From a virus, in the IMG/VR virus record IMGVR_UViG_3300025896_000142, positions 1 through 28,957 of that record: DNA of 28,957 nt; one strand, written 5' to 3'. Made by a program: the position numbers and the translations under genes. Below the pieces are notes generated by a model. That model worked only from the letters and a program-made list of their open reading frames with translations. It had not been told where the DNA came from and searched no databases. Numbering within the stretch: the stretch's first letter is position 1; every line of letters starts with the position of its first letter. Positions 28,307 through 28,957 of the stretch are shown piece by piece.

Positions 28307-28957
28307 ATGAGTTTACAAACACAATTAGCTACGAATTTAGCAACTGCCATTCAAAATAAAGATTGGTCTAGTATTGAAGGTATGCAAAAATACCTTACTA
28401 AAATCATCACTAAGCCAGATAACTTGGTCTTATGTTCCGATGGTTACAAATATTCACACCACAAATTCTATGGTTCTGAAATGACCAAGATGGTTTCATA
28501 TATGGAATCAAGAGGTGGTAAATTTTCAGAAACCGTATTCTATGGTTTACAGATTGTACTTAAACAATACTTAGAGGGTATTGCTATCACAAAAGAAGAA
28601 GTTGATGAAGCTAACGAAATGTTAGGTAATGAATTAGGTATCTTTGGTCGTGATGGTGTATTCGATAGAAGTAAGTTTGATTACATCGTTGATAAATATG
28701 ATGGGAAATTACCTATCAGCATCAAGGCGGTTCCAGAAGGAACTATCGTTAACACTAAAAATGTGTTATTCGTAATCGAAAGTCTTGACCCAGAATGTGC
28801 ATGGTTGACCAACTTCTTAGAGTCAATATTGCTTCAAGTTTGGTATCCGATTACCGTTGCTTCACTTTCTAGAGAAGTAAGAAAAATCGTTACTGCCGCA
28901 TTCGTAAAAGGAACAGCGTATGATGCTGGTCTTATCGACTTCCTAGTTGATTTCGTA
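28307..28957 (+). CDS. nadV: Nicotinamide phosphoribosyltransferase (partial, 3' end outside)
   Basis: The frame runs off the window; 217 residues are present, under half of a typical enzyme of about 480. Family features: the N-terminal LCSDGYKYSHHKFYG, SYMESRGG, the FYGLQIVLK helix, IKAVPEGTIVN and the TNFLESILLQVWYP segment. The enzyme joins nicotinamide to PRPP to make NMN, the substrate of NadM upstream. It has its own promoter. Together they form the NAD+ rebuilding route known from phages (NAMPT plus NMNAT). Confidence 0.94.
   Translation, partial: MSLQTQLATNLATAIQNKDWSSIEGMQKYLTKIITKPDNLVLCSDGYKYSHHKFYGSEMTKMVSYMESRGGKFSETVFYGLQIVLKQYLEGIAITKEEVDEANEMLGNELGIFGRDGVFDRSKFDYIVDKYDGKLPISIKAVPEGTIVNTKNVLFVIESLDPECAWLTNFLESILLQVWYPITVASLSREVRKIVTAAFVKGTAYDAGLIDFLVDFV

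Noticed and set aside
1-28957. CRISPR array or insertion sequence
   Set aside because: No regularly spaced repeats with unique spacers, no transposase and no terminal inverted repeats were seen.

Overview
The window looks like part of a large, AT-rich, lytic phage genome infecting a member of the Bacteroidota. Evidence for the host group is the promoter: at least fourteen sites read TTG, exactly 20 bases, then TAnnTTTG (usually TACCTTTG), the sigma-A promoter form of that phylum, and starts are preceded by A-rich sequence rather than Shine-Dalgarno boxes. Evidence for a phage is the dense, almost entirely plus-strand packing of small genes with 1 to 4 base overlaps, a GP88-family gene, a free-standing GIY-YIG endonuclease inside a tRNA array, DHFR, and about twenty tRNA loci. 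No structural or replication genes lie in the window, so phage origin is an inference.

Layout. 1-605: a tRNA group (Ala, an odd tRNA, an interrupted Asp, another odd tRNA). 757-4275: small genes including a deoxyribosyltransferase-like protein, a lipoprotein and coiled-coil proteins, with a structured leader RNA and tRNA-Phe. 4359-4672: a circularly permuted tRNA-Asn and an interrupted tRNA, followed by a non-coding stretch. 4994-11844: an envelope module with coiled-coil and membrane proteins, a substrate-binding-like protein fused to an OmpA domain, an ABC permease and an ABC ATPase. 11903-13269: small membrane/lipoprotein genes and a UVR-motif protein. 13351-16656: the main tRNA array (Pro x2, Gln, Tyr x2, Thr x2, Gly x2-3, His, Lys x2) with a GIY-YIG gene, structured spacers and, at the end, an RNase P RNA gene directly before a tRNA-Gly-like gene. 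16711-24307: GP88, a 2H phosphoesterase, a PD-(D/E)XK protein, a hotdog thioesterase, a zinc-ribbon protein, DHFR, YqeY, a membrane protein and a metallophosphoesterase. 24326-end: an AAA+ ATPase, then NadM-Nudix, an FMN glutamate-synthase-like enzyme and NAMPT.

The most notable content is RNA. The tRNA-Asn gene is permuted: its 3' half (4359-4400) lies upstream of its 5' half (4410-4438), and rotating the two gives a perfect cloverleaf. tRNA-Asp is interrupted at the same place (between positions 29 and 30) by 48 bases. The Asp insert and the two flanks of the Asn gene share an identical 14-base segment, a short helix and a UUCAG motif, so the permuted gene looks like the same small intron with its exons reversed. 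A third tRNA (4556-4672) carries a comparable insert. The phage also appears to encode its own RNase P RNA, and a LigT-like 2H phosphoesterase lies nearby. Together these suggest a phage-owned tRNA maturation system using an intron too small to be group I or II; its splicing chemistry cannot be read from the sequence.

A second theme is NAD+: NadM-Nudix plus NAMPT would rebuild NAD+ from nicotinamide, as in phage NAD+ reconstitution pathways that counter NAD+-depleting defences.
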